Assembly: GCA_029339505.1 (NCBI GenBank)
Contig: JAQISU010000169.1
Location: 5,882,001-5,946,000 of the forward strand
DNA: 64,000 bases
Reading direction: 5' to 3'
Source of the DNA: Unio delphinus
Lineage: Eukaryota > Mollusca > Bivalvia > Unionida > Unionidae
The stretch's first letter is position 1. Each line of letters begins with the position of its first letter. A program made the translations under genes and the position numbers. This document shows, piece after piece, positions 47,339 to 60,300 of this stretch. Below the pieces are notes generated by a model. The model was not told where the DNA came from. It saw only the letters and a program-made list of their open reading frames with translations, and ran no database searches.

Positions 47339-49820
47339 CTTCAACAGAGATAAAAAATTCCATGAAAGAGAGAAGAGTACCATGTTAGTAGTGTTATTAC
47401 CAGGATCATGCCAGTTTCTTAGGTTCAAAATGTTTGTTGTAAAATAAAGAAAGATCATGACTTTATAAAGTATTTCATGGAATATTTCAACTTTGCAAAT
47501 TGTATATTAGCGTTAACATGTGCATGAATTGGATTTTTAATTTAGCTTTAACAATTTTTCAGTCAAATCACTATGATGTCTGCAGTGTGGCAGTTTATAG
47601 TGATGTCTATTACTGGGGCATCATGCTGCAGACATGTAGCATGATGTCCCACCCAGTCACATTATCCTGACACCAGGCCGACTAGACCTAACACTAACCT
47701 TTTAATGCTGATTGCCAAGCAAGGCAGCTGTTAGTACAATATTTGTAAGTCTTTGGTATGACTTGGTTGGGGATTGAACCCACAACCTACTGCATCTGAG
47801 GTGGCCACTCTAACCGCTAGGCCACATGAGCAGAAAATACCATATGTATTCACAAGTTCTGCTGCAAACTGCACAGACCAAATAAACCATCACATAATTC
47901 ACTGGCAGATCTGTGTCTATGCAGTTTTATTGAGTAACAAGTTCAACAAACACAGTCCCAGGTTTGCAGATGCAATATGGCATGTAGATCTGATCAATGT
48001 TTGCACCTGACTTGTATGCATTAACACTACACAAACAACCAAGTTTTTATAAGCTGCATAGATGATATAATTGATAATCACTAAAAGATAGTAATTTTCA
48101 AACATGTGTGAAATTAAAAAATTGAAAATTTGTTAATACAAATTTGATAATAAACTATGCATGAAAACTTGTTTATTGTAAGGTACTCAAATCTAAATCA
48201 GACTAATAATTATAAAGGAGCATGGTTGTTAGGTCAGCGGCTATAGAAAGTTGTACCTGAAAATATTATTAGCTGTAAATACACCTGTCATAAAAAAATC
48301 TGCATCAAAATAAACAGAGTTAGAGATGTATAGAACAATGCCACAAACATCTACTTTTACTCTTTTACTGTGAACTGAGTCCTCTTGGTTTGCTTGCAAT
48401 AACAACAACTAGTGCATTTAATTGAACTTACCTTCTTTTCTTTGCCTTCTCCAGATCATACAGTGAAACAGTTGAAATCCTATCTCTCTGTGGTGCTCTC
48501 TTAGCCAATTTCTTGCGAGCTTTCCTGAAAGCAGACAAAAAAAAAATGTGGATTAGTTAAATATTAACTGATTCCTTGCATCTGGAAAAAGAAACCAATA
48601 GCCATCATTGCATCTATGCAGTTCTTGGTTCTGTTTTGCTAATTTTTTCTACCTCAAAAACATCTACCACAATTGGTGCTTTGTATAAGCTGCAATTAGA
48701 CACTTTAAAAGATGTGAAAAAACAAACCAGTACTATTTTTAATTACATTTGCGATACATGCCCAAGGGTTGTTTCAAGTAATGTCATGAGACAGACAAAG
48801 AAAGAATGAAGAAAAAAAATTTACTTGTCCAAAACTGACAAAAGACAGTTGAAATTAAGTTACAAAAAGCAATACAAAGAATATTTCTGGAATGATAAAA
48901 TATTTTAAGAAGGAAGATGATGACTGATAATTGTCATAAGAACATCCATGACTGAAAATATTAATCCATCAAGGGCCTCTTATAATTTCTACAAGAATCT
49001 ATAATGACATGCATTATAGTTATCAATGAATACAAAAACATGGCGATATTCTCTTAGTACCTCCTGAAGGCATGATTATTAACTTTGAGCTGAGAATCTT
49101 TTTATCGAAAACGAAAATGACATAACTTATATATGAACTAGTCTGTTTTACATACATGGTTAGTTTCTTGATGGCTAGCATGTATTCTGGTATTGGACAT
49201 CCAGCTTCCTTCATCACATTGGCAATGCTGAAACAGTTTCATGAAAAAGCAATTTATACTTCATATATCATCTGAGAGTGCAGCTTAAATCTCTCAATGT
49301 ATCAACTGAGAAGAGGGGGCACATAGTTATTTGTTGATTGCAGGGTTGCATCTAGGTTTTGATAAATGTGGGTACTTGCCCCCACTGGATCTGAAAAAGG
49401 GGGGGGGCGCATGTAGCCATAAGGAGGGGGAGGGGTTTCCAATATGGTGTAAAACACCCTCAATGTATTCAAAAAGAGCAATAGCAAGTATAATAAGTGC
49501 ATTAAATGCATATCATGTCTTCTGTATATTACAGTATAACACTTAAAACTGAAATCAAAGTCTTATGTTTTTTAATAACAATATTCTATCTACACACTAA
49601 CTATTAAAGAATCAAACCATAGACTGCTAATAGGTTCACTCCTCTGGCCAATCATTCAAAAAAAAAGTGTCATGTATTTTCTTCGTGTCACATGCTCAAT
49701 TCTGATTGGGTTACAAATCCTTGCTAAGAATAATCAGAAGAGCACATATTTTCCTTTCATGGATGACCAAAAATTTTTTTTAAGGAAAAGTCCAAAGCTC
49801 AAAATGAATTAGGGAAAGTG

Positions 49821-49858
<38 letters not shown>

Positions 49859-52800
49859 CACAGTTTCTATTACAGTCAACTCTTAACAGGAACATATATA
49901 CATCTGCATTCAGAGTGACTGTAATTGCGACTGCATCATTCTGCAAATATGATCACTATTTCCTAAATAGCCTCCTGTCCTTCCTCATCCTCCACTCTAC
50001 CAATGCCTTGTTAAAGTAGAAGTCTCTCAGAGGAGGTCCTTCAATTGAAATCATCATGAGTCTGTTGAGAACCCTTTCTTCTAGACGGCTTCTTCCTGCA
50101 GTTTTGGTATGATTTTGGTATTTGAAATGTCCGTACTCTCATCAATTAAGATGCTAATGAATGGACTAGATAGTACTTTCTGCATTAACTCAGATTCTAT
50201 CACTGTTGCTATGCAATCCTGGAAAAAAAATAAAGCTTGATGATAAATCAAATAAAAGTATTTTATTATCATTATTATTATTATTATTTTATTACTATTA
50301 AAGTATTTGTGAAATGTTATTCAAAAATATCTTTTTAAAAAACCCAAAGTAAAATGACCAAAATCAGATGCAAATTGTGCAAGAACCTAAGACCATGGAG
50401 TTTCTAAGGATGTTGCGAGATAATTCTGTCATTTTAAGAAATCCCATCAAAATGTTTAAATGCTAAACTAATATGGCACTACAGTCTCTCTCCCTCTCTG
50501 TTAATTAAAGTCATTCAATTATAGTAATGAAGGAAGTGATTATGCCTGTCTGTATACGACAATTTTAAAAACAAAAAACATTGGTATTATAACTTATACA
50601 TCAAGGATTGGTCCCTACATGTGCACAGTTGTGATATAAGCAGACAAGGGTCAATGTCATTTGCTGCAATGATCATCAGAGTAAATAATAATAATAAATT
50701 ATTTACTAAAGCAATATATAAGTTTCTAGCGGTAGGATTTGTCTGACTACTGTACCGTATCGCAATGTCGACAGCAACTCTTAACATGCTCAGGAAATTA
50801 TTCAAACAGCGACTGTATCATTTCAAAGACACGAAAACTCGTTACAGTGATACTTTAATGTGACCTGTATAGATTTCAGGACAAAAAAACCCCCAAAAAA
50901 ACAACAGGTACCAATAATCCTGATTAATTATAAAAGAAAAACATTATCTACTATTAAAAATTGACAGGGAGTTATGACAATGAGCTAACAAATGCAATTT
51001 CATTGGCCGATCACGATGCTAGGTGCTATTTTTAGTAACACATGGATTCCTCAAGATATGCACTGATCGTAACCTATCATGTTTTGGTTGCTTGTTAGTA
51101 TACACCAGTTTTTCATCTAAATTTCAACTGAAAAAAAATTAAAATAAAATAAAAAAACTTACCTGAAATTCCTCTACAGAAGCCATGACAAATATGTTGC
51201 GTTTCCTCCTACTCGCATGCTGCCAATATCAACACCCAGAAAGTCCACAAAATCCAACAGTGAGTCATATTTTAGAGAAGCAATATTCTCCTTTGCCAAG
51301 TAATAGGCAACTGACATAGCATGAATGATTGATTCAGATTTCTTGCTGATAGCTGCCATGTCCGAATTTTAACCGATTTTGCCATTTAATACGTTGTCTC
51401 GCCAAGCCAGCCTCTGTATCAAACATGCTCTACAGACCTTTCTTATAAACCAATCAGAATTGAGCACATGACACACAGAAATATGTGACGTATATACAAC
51501 TATGCAAGTACATGTTCGCAGAGAGTGACGACCGGAAATTTTTCAGCAAAAAAAATTTTTTTTTAAAAAATAGCACGTTCTTCTCCAAAAAATGCGCACA
51601 ATTCTTATTTTTTGTGCGATTTTGCCTGCATAGGTATACAAATCTTGCGGGAAATTTTAAACTTGGTGGGGATTTGCATGATTGCGCATCCTAGATGCAA
51701 CCCTGTTGATTGTATAGTTAAGGCAATAAGTTTTGGGTAATGAAAACAAGTTTTGTCATTAAGGCAACTATTCTGTCCATAATAAACTGCATGTAGTTTG
51801 GAGCTAACGAGAGCTAAGATAGCTTACTGACTGCATGTCAAGGCAAGTGCCATCAGAAAGCAAGTCTTATATGATCATTGACTGACTGATGTGGATTACA
51901 GGGGCTCGAACTTAGAAGAGTTTAGCTGTCAACATCCTGGGGACACTCCATATTAGGAAGACTTGAATAAGCATGATCTGGATAGAACAAAAATGGACAC
52001 CAAGTCTGAAAAGTCCTTGATGTGCTCAATACTGTTTGTTACATGTTGGAATATATTAGAGAACATGGATTGGTATTATAGAGATGGGTGTTGTCACCAG
52101 GAGATCAGATAGTTGATACAGGATTTGTCACATCTTTGACAGGTAAATAGAATTATCTGGCAGTTCATGTTCCTCACTTTCTGAACTACTTTTGGTATAA
52201 AAACAAATTGAGGGAAGACAAAGGCCCACATTCCCTCCCTTCTAACTGACAGAGCATCCATTGCCTATTCTTCTCAGTCCAGAAAAGGGGAGACAAAGGT
52301 GGATTTTTTTCCTCCATATCTAGATGGAAAGATCTATCATAGAAAGAACAGTATGATACTTTTGAAAATATGAATCAATTCATAGGATTTTTTAAAAATG
52401 CCATATCACATAAAACATTTTTACTTCATGTACCACTGAAAAAACGGATGATTAAAGGATGATTCAATTTAAGTAACATAATTTGTAGAATTTAACTGAA
52501 TTGTCGGGCAGTTATCCTAGCACATAGCAGTAAAAGTGAAGAAAAAAACTGGTTAAATTGGACAGCCTCTGTGGGAAGATAGGGGAGTTAACCTGTGTTA
52601 TTTCCATTTCTCTAGCTACTATATAAAGACTTTCTCTTTCCTAAAGAGCTGGATTCAGGGCTAGCAAAGAAAATTATCCTTATGTAATATGACAAATTAA
52701 CTGACACAAATCACCAAAAATAATGTCCCATACTATCATAAGTAAAGTGAATGCTCATTTTTTTAAAAATTACAGCTGTTTACCCCCAAGACAAAATAAA

Positions 52801-55800
52801 GGTGAAAGTAATAAAATATTCCAATTTTACATGACATATTTGGTATATGATAGTGGCATAATTATTGCCATTGACTGAATAATGGCACTAATAAAAATAT
52901 CAATTAAAGCAAACAACCCACATCACAGGAATTGTACTTTGTTTCAATTGGGCACGGCAGATGCTATTTGGTACTACATATCAAAATGTATTAATGCAAT
53001 TTGCCTGAAAAATCTATAAATACATTTATTTGTATGGGCTAAATACTTCATTGTCATTATTCTACAATGATCATGGTGCTTTCAATGTTAAAACTGCCAC
53101 CAGGTTTGTGACATGGATTCTTCTTGCAAAGGATCCAATTTTCTAGCTGCTTGTGGTCATTGACTCTTGCAGCAATTTCTCTTAAATATATTTTTTTAAC
53201 TTCTATAACATGAATTTTATTTTGGAAAAGAAATAATGATTGGCAAAAAATTGATATGATGGTAGCATGTGGTTGTTAAGGCCAACAACTCCTCAAGGGT
53301 CACATCAATCTTTGGCCACTCTTTTTGTATACAAAACATATTTACATTATGAGAACCTGAAACATTCAAAGGTGATTCCTACATATCCTATCTGGGTCAA
53401 CTGCAAATATGAAATAATTGAAATCCATGTAAAACAAACTTCTTTATCCATTTTCTGGCTGTCTTTATTAATACAGTTTTAGATAAAGAACCAGATATCA
53501 TTCATGGTGCCTTTTGAAAGCAACTGTAATCTAAGATTGGCATAACCACATGTGGCCCAGTCATTCACATTGTGTTAGTCATTCACATTGTGTTAGTCAT
53601 TCACATTGTGTTATAATGTGTTAGTCATTCACATTGTGTTAGTCATTCACATTGTGTTCCACTTCCATAAACTTAGGCACTTCATTCGAAAAAATGCATA
53701 ATTGTTTTTTTTTGTTTGTTTGATTAGGATTTTTAATGATTTTTCAGTCATATCGCTGTGATGTCTGCAGTGAGGCAGTTTATAGTGATGTCTAGCACTG
53801 GGGAATCATGCCACAGACATGTAGCATGATGTCCCACCCAGTCACATTATCCTGACACCAGGCTGACCAGTCCTAACATTAACCTCTTAATGCTGAGCAC
53901 CAAGCGAGGCAGCTGTTAGTACCATTTTTGTAATTATTTGGTATGACTTGGCAAGGGATTGAACCCACGACCTCCCGCTTCCACAGGCAACACTCTAACC
54001 ACTAATCCAATGGAGCAGTGCATAATTAGTGATAAGGAACTGTTCTTGTTCATGTGGTTAATGACTTTTAAGAGTTTTAATTTCTTTTGAGCCTCAGCCA
54101 AAAGAGTTCTATGTGACTGAGTTAACCTGAATGACAATATTACCATGATAGAAAAATAATATTTAAATATGATAAAACTTGGCATATATCATGATGTGAA
54201 AGTGTCAATAATTACTAAAAACATGAGATTTACAACTTTTAATGGCATTTTATAACTGCAAACAAATTTGGTGCATAGGATGCCAAGAGAACCCAATTTA
54301 GTTCAACATGATATAGTTATAGAAAATTACATAAATCTTATCCCAATTTACACTTGTCTCCAACATGATATAATCATATAAAATTACATAAATCTTATCC
54401 CATTCTACACTTGTCCCCAACATGATATAGTCATATAAAATGACATAAATCTTATCCCAATTTACACTTGTCCCCAACATGATTTACTGTCATAGAAAAT
54501 TATATAAATCTTATCCCAATTTACACTTATCCAAAGTCACAAACAGACACATACATGCACAATCTAAAAATTTACTGCCTTATCTACATAAAAGTCTTGG
54601 TCAGAGAAAAGAAAGTTAATAATAAAAATCTGACTAAAGAAATATGTACCTTCTTAGATTTGTGACATCATTTTCTGTGAAGAACGTTGTAGCCTGTCCT
54701 GGTCTTCCAGCTCGTCCAGTTCTACCTGAAACGCAGAGTGAACTACAAGTAAATGTCAATGTACACAATGTGCTAAATCTAATTAAACAGATATTAACCA
54801 TAATATAATGGGTTGTTTTAACTGCTGCAAATATTTATGAATTAGTTTTTAAAAACTATCTGTGCAAAAAAATAGACAAATATTTCCTTGAATAATAATC
54901 TTTGTACCCTCAATATTTGATGTCCTTGATACACAAAATAATCTTTAAGCATCTTCAAACCTTCCATTTATATGTCCAGCACACAAACACAACTAGTAAT
55001 ATTTACCATGCATAAGCTGTATTTCTTTTAACAAAGTAAACTTTTGCTTATGGAAATGAACAATTGACCAAACTGGTCACTCACCTGTCCGACATTTGTC
55101 TTATTGTAGCAAATGACCAAATATTTTGGGTCATTAGGATGCTTTCTGCAGAAATTTCTTCCAATATAGCTAATTTCTAATGTTGTTAAGCTCTAGTTTT
55201 TGTATCTTCATTGATATTTGATGGAGTTGGTTTTGTTTTGTGCTTCAAAGCACAGCAACACAAAAAGATTATTTAGTGCTCAGGCAATTGGAGTAAAGTG
55301 CCTTGCTCAAACACACATCATAGTAGCCATGGTAACCAAACTGGGTTGATCTGACAGTAGGATTACAACCTGCACCCTTTCAGTCATGAGTCAAGCTGAC
55401 CATACCTGATCAACAAGTGTGCCACTATGGCTCCCCATACCTGATCAACATGTGAGCCACTATGGCTCCCCATACCTGATGTTACCTGATCAACATGTGA
55501 GCCACTATGGCTCCCCATACCTGATGGTACCTGATCAACAAGTGAGCTACAATGGCTCCACATACCTGATCATGTTACCTGATCAACAAGTGAGCCACTA
55601 TAGCTCCCCATACCTGATCATGTTACCTGATCAACAAGTGAGCCACTATGGCTCCACATACCTGATGATACCTGATCAATAAGTGAGTCACTATGGCTCC
55701 CCATAACTGATGGTACTTGATCAACAAGTGAGTCACTATAGCTCACCATACCTAATCATGTTACCTGATCAACAAATGAGCCACTATGGTTCCCCATACC

Positions 55801-57239
55801 TGATGTTACCTGATCAACAAGTGAGCTAGTATGATTCCCCATACCTGATGTTACCTGATCAACAAGTGAGCCACTATGGCTCCCCATACCTGATGGTACT
55901 TGATCAACAAGTGAGCCACTATGACTCCCCATATGATACGTGATCAATTTCTTTTGCCCAATATTTAAAGACCTCTATGCTATGATGCTTTCCATCAGAT
56001 TCTGACAGTAGGATTACAACCTGCACCCTTTCAGTCATGAATCAAGCTGACCATACTTGATCAACAAGTGAGCTACTATGACTCCCCATACCTGATGGTA
56101 CCTGATCAACAAGTGTGCCACTATGGCTCCCCATACCTGATCAACAAGTGTGCTACTATGGCTCCCCATACCTGATGGAACCTGATCAACATGTGAGCCA
56201 CTATGGCTCCCCATACCTGATCAACAAGTGAGCTACTATGGCTCCCCATACCTGATGTTACCTGATCAACAAGTGAGCTACTATGGCTCCCCATACCTGA
56301 TGTTACCTGATCAACAAGTGAGCTACTATGGCTCCCCATACCTGATGTTACCTGATCAACAAGTGAGCTACTATGGCTCCCCATTCCTGATGTTACCTGA
56401 TCAACAAGTGAGCTACTATGGCTCCCCATACCTGATGGTACCTGATCAACAAGTGTGCTACTATGGCTCCCCATACCTGATGGTACCTGATCAACAAGTG
56501 AGCTACTATGGCTCCCCATACCTGATGTTACCTGATCAACAAGTGAGCTACTATGGCTCCCCATACCTGATGTTACCTGATCAACAAGTGAGCTACTATG
56601 GCTCCCCATACCTGATGTTACCTGATCAACAAGTGTGCTACTATGGCTCCCCATACCTGATGGTACCTGATCAATAAGTGAGCTACTATGGCTCCCCATA
56701 CCTGATGTTACCTGATCAACAAGTGAGCTACTATGGCTCCCCATACCTGATCAGTTTCTTTTGTCCAATATTTAATGACCTCTATGCCATGATGCTTTCC
56801 ATCATATTCAATTGAGCAGTTCTTTTTGAGAACGGTTAATCTATTTTAGTAATGACATATATACCTGATGGTGGATCAGCATAATATATATACAACTGAA
56901 AATCCTTTCATAGGATGATATCAGAGGAATTAAGTAAAAATCTGTCTCAAAGTTGGAGAGTCATTTAAAGTATTTATTTTCTTCTATTTTTAGTAATTGT
57001 GACCATATTTGATAGAAGATTGGCATCAATTGTATGAATTCCCTCTAGACATCGCTATAAACTGCCACACTGCAGATATTATAGCAATATGACTAAAAAA
57101 CTTAAAGCTACATCAAAAATTTAAAAAATCACACTCACGCAGTCATTTATTAACATGAAACTTTTACTAAGAGTGAACAAGGGATTAGTATGCATATACC
57201 ATGAAGATAAACTAATCGAGGGCTTATCCTTTTATTATT

Positions 57240-57316
<77 letters not shown>

Positions 57317-60300
57317 TGATCTTCACGATTCAGCTACATGAGAAATTTAGGACTGCTTTGATGTCCTAGTGGTTAGAGAATCTGACATGGATGCTGGAAG
57401 TTGCAGATTTGAAGCCTGGCAGAATTGCACCAAAGATTTACTGCCTTGGTAGGTGCTTAGCATTAAGGTGGCACTCTACAGTTTCGTACTTTGCATAGGG
57501 TTAGATGTTAAAGAAAAAGAATTTCCCAGGATTTCTTCACTGGTTATACTGGCTATATAATAATAAAGACTTTGTATATCTTAGGTGTTGGGAGAAGAAC
57601 TTTTAATTCCCTTTATTTTGATGTATGATTGATGGGTGTAATTTAGGTTCCACAGTATACAGCTTGGGCTAACTTAAGATGTGCTTGAATAAAAAAAACT
57701 GCTAGCTCCGCATGGTCATTTTCACTTCCTGGACTTCAGAGGTAAAGTGTAGAAAAAAGATCTGTTAACTTTTTTTTTTACATTTCAGATATTTTGTAAT
57801 TCGTTCATTGCACTTTCATAAGCTGCTATAGCCTACTTAGCAAAATTTGTTTTCCCTATTTTAATAACTGCTGAAGTTAAGTGTACTTTTGATCAATTCT
57901 GGTTAATTTGTCAAGCACATGGGAGCATCCACTTTGTTATACCATGTGCTTAGATCATGTACAATTTGCACAAGTACAGTATCCAAAGAAATGTCAGCCA
58001 CATTACATTAAAGTAGCATAGAGATATGCCAACATTATATCTACTGTGCATGTTACAAATGCAAACAACTTCACCTTACATATGTCACACTCTGAAAAGT
58101 ACATAATAACCGGTGAGTGCCCCCTAAGAGGTTAGTGTTATCTCTCTCTTTCTCTCTCTCACACACACGAGAAATTTACTTGCTTATCCATTGTTCTAAA
58201 ATTGCAAATGAAAGTTCTAGTTTCAGGAGACAAATTACTAAGTATTTAAACTCTTTTATTCCATGGACGACAACAGTAGATACTACTTTATTATCACAAA
58301 ATAAAGTGAAGGCATAAACATTCATTCATGATATTTGCACCTTCATAGCTGCCAACCCTCCAGACTCATAAGTAGTGAAAACAGAGATAAAAATTAGTGA
58401 ATTTTGACATGAATTCTTAAAGCGATCTTCAAGTCAGAGAATATTTGTCGGAACAAATGTTCAGCATGGTCTCCAGCTGATAAAGGTAGTTTGGGTTCAA
58501 CAAGAAAACTCACAAACAATGCTTCAGTGTTGGTAGCTTACAGGTCTTCCATCAATGGTTTAAAATATTCCAGAGCTGAAATCTGTGAGTTCTTAATTTT
58601 CCTAACCTCTATATGCTTTTTGCTACCAATATTCTTTCTCTCCATGTCTCTGTCACCATGCCCAATGCTTAAATATGTGGCAAACTGCATGTGAAAAGCA
58701 TGATGTTTATTGGTGTTTGATCGCTGAATGGATGGCCAGTTCTTGGTATATTCCAAACTAAACTTCACTTCTGTGCAATACATTTATTTTTCCTTGATGA
58801 TGAAGACATTTTTTTAAAGATGTGATGTCTATGGTAATTCAAATCAGTGGTGCATGCACTGAGCATTTCTGGTTAGGCCCCAGTTTCTCTCAAATGCATT
58901 TGTAAAAAATCTCTTATACACAAAGAATAAAATATGCTAAAATGCTTGCTAACGGGTCAACAATCATCTAGAGTTCCACTAATATCGTGACTAGCAGTAT
59001 AGGACTGTTCCAGCAACTGTCGATATCATGACTAGTGCTTAACAGGAAAATCGGTTATTTTATTAAAGAATTAAAAAACATTGAGAATTGGGGAATTTGT
59101 TATTTTCTTGCATGCAGCATGAATCTGTGAAAAGCTGAAAAAGTTGTGAAATTCATGCCAAAATCGTGAGGGGGTTGGCACCTATGCACCTCAGATTACT
59201 AGTTCAATTTGTCACATGACTATATTATGTGCAACAAGTTCTATTTTTATATTAGGATAGCCCTACATAATGTTGAAATTTGTCTTTAAAACGATTTTCA
59301 GGATTTCTTTTATAACAAACACAGGGTTAATTTTTAATATTTGTTGATATTTTGAATCAAACAAAAAAAATGAAAGCATAGTAAATATTTAAGAAGTAGT
59401 GCTTCTTTAACTCATTCAGCCTTAGCATTTTTAATAGCACTAACAGACATGATTTTGACCTTTAGAAAAACCCAACTGAAAACGAGGTTTGGGGGTACTC
59501 CCCCAACGAGGTCTCGAGGGGCAGTACCCCTGATGAGGGACTAAAAATGCATTTTAAACACATGAAAATCTGCTTCTGGTGCAACTTGTGACCATAATAT
59601 GTAACAAAATAATCATTTGAAAAACTAACAAACTTACCAAAAATTTAAATAATTTTACAATATTTATTGTCACATGAATTTGTTCTCCAATACTATTGGT
59701 ACTTAAGCTATTTCATTTGCATGTCAGTGTTCACATCATAATTAAGTCAATAATTAGGCATTTTTTGCTGCCAACATATTATACTTCTCTCTTTTCATAA
59801 CAAATATGTAAAATAAACACCCAAATACATCATCTATATACAAATAATCCCATATATTCACTTGTCTTTTTGTCCACTGAACACAACCTCTTGATATGCC
59901 AATTGAGCTCTTTTTGCAGCTTTAAGAAAGATTTCTTTAGACTAGTCTGCCTTTTTGTCATCAATGATTTTGCGGATTCAAGTCAGGAGAAAAGCGGAAT
60001 TCTGTTTTAAAATGGAGAAAAATCATGCCTGGTAACTTCATAAGCTTTCCAGTCTACAACAAGTAGAACTATAACAAAAAATATCTCAACAAATTCAAAA
60101 TCCTTGCTAAAAGTTTGCCTTCAATGAACATAGCAGAAAGCATGTTCAACATCTGAATTTTACCAATTTGAATTGGAAGCCATTAGCAACTTTTGAATGG
60201 CAAAAACAAAAAAAAAGGACCCAATATATGTATGTAAAATAAACACCCAAATACATCATCTATATACATATAATCCCATATATTCACTTGTTTTTTGTCC

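Larger units (their letters stand above)
49334..51712 (-). mobile_element. hAT-like DNA transposon in DDX52 intron
   Basis: 16-bp perfect terminal inverted repeats CAGGGTTGCATCTAGG at 49,341-49,356 and 51,690-51,705 bound 2,365 bp, flanked by TTGATTG on both sides (49,334-49,340; 51,706-51,712), 7 matching bases where hAT makes 8. A ~30-bp subterminal inverted pair (CAATTCTGATTGG near 49,697; CCAATCAGAATTG near 51,450) supports it. It contains transposase remnants on the minus strand. Confidence 0.82.

Noticed and set aside
56121..56744. 207-codon minus ORF and the 149-codon plus ORF opposite
   Set aside because: A 45-bp repeat unit without stops in several frames; open on both strands, in a DDX52 intron.
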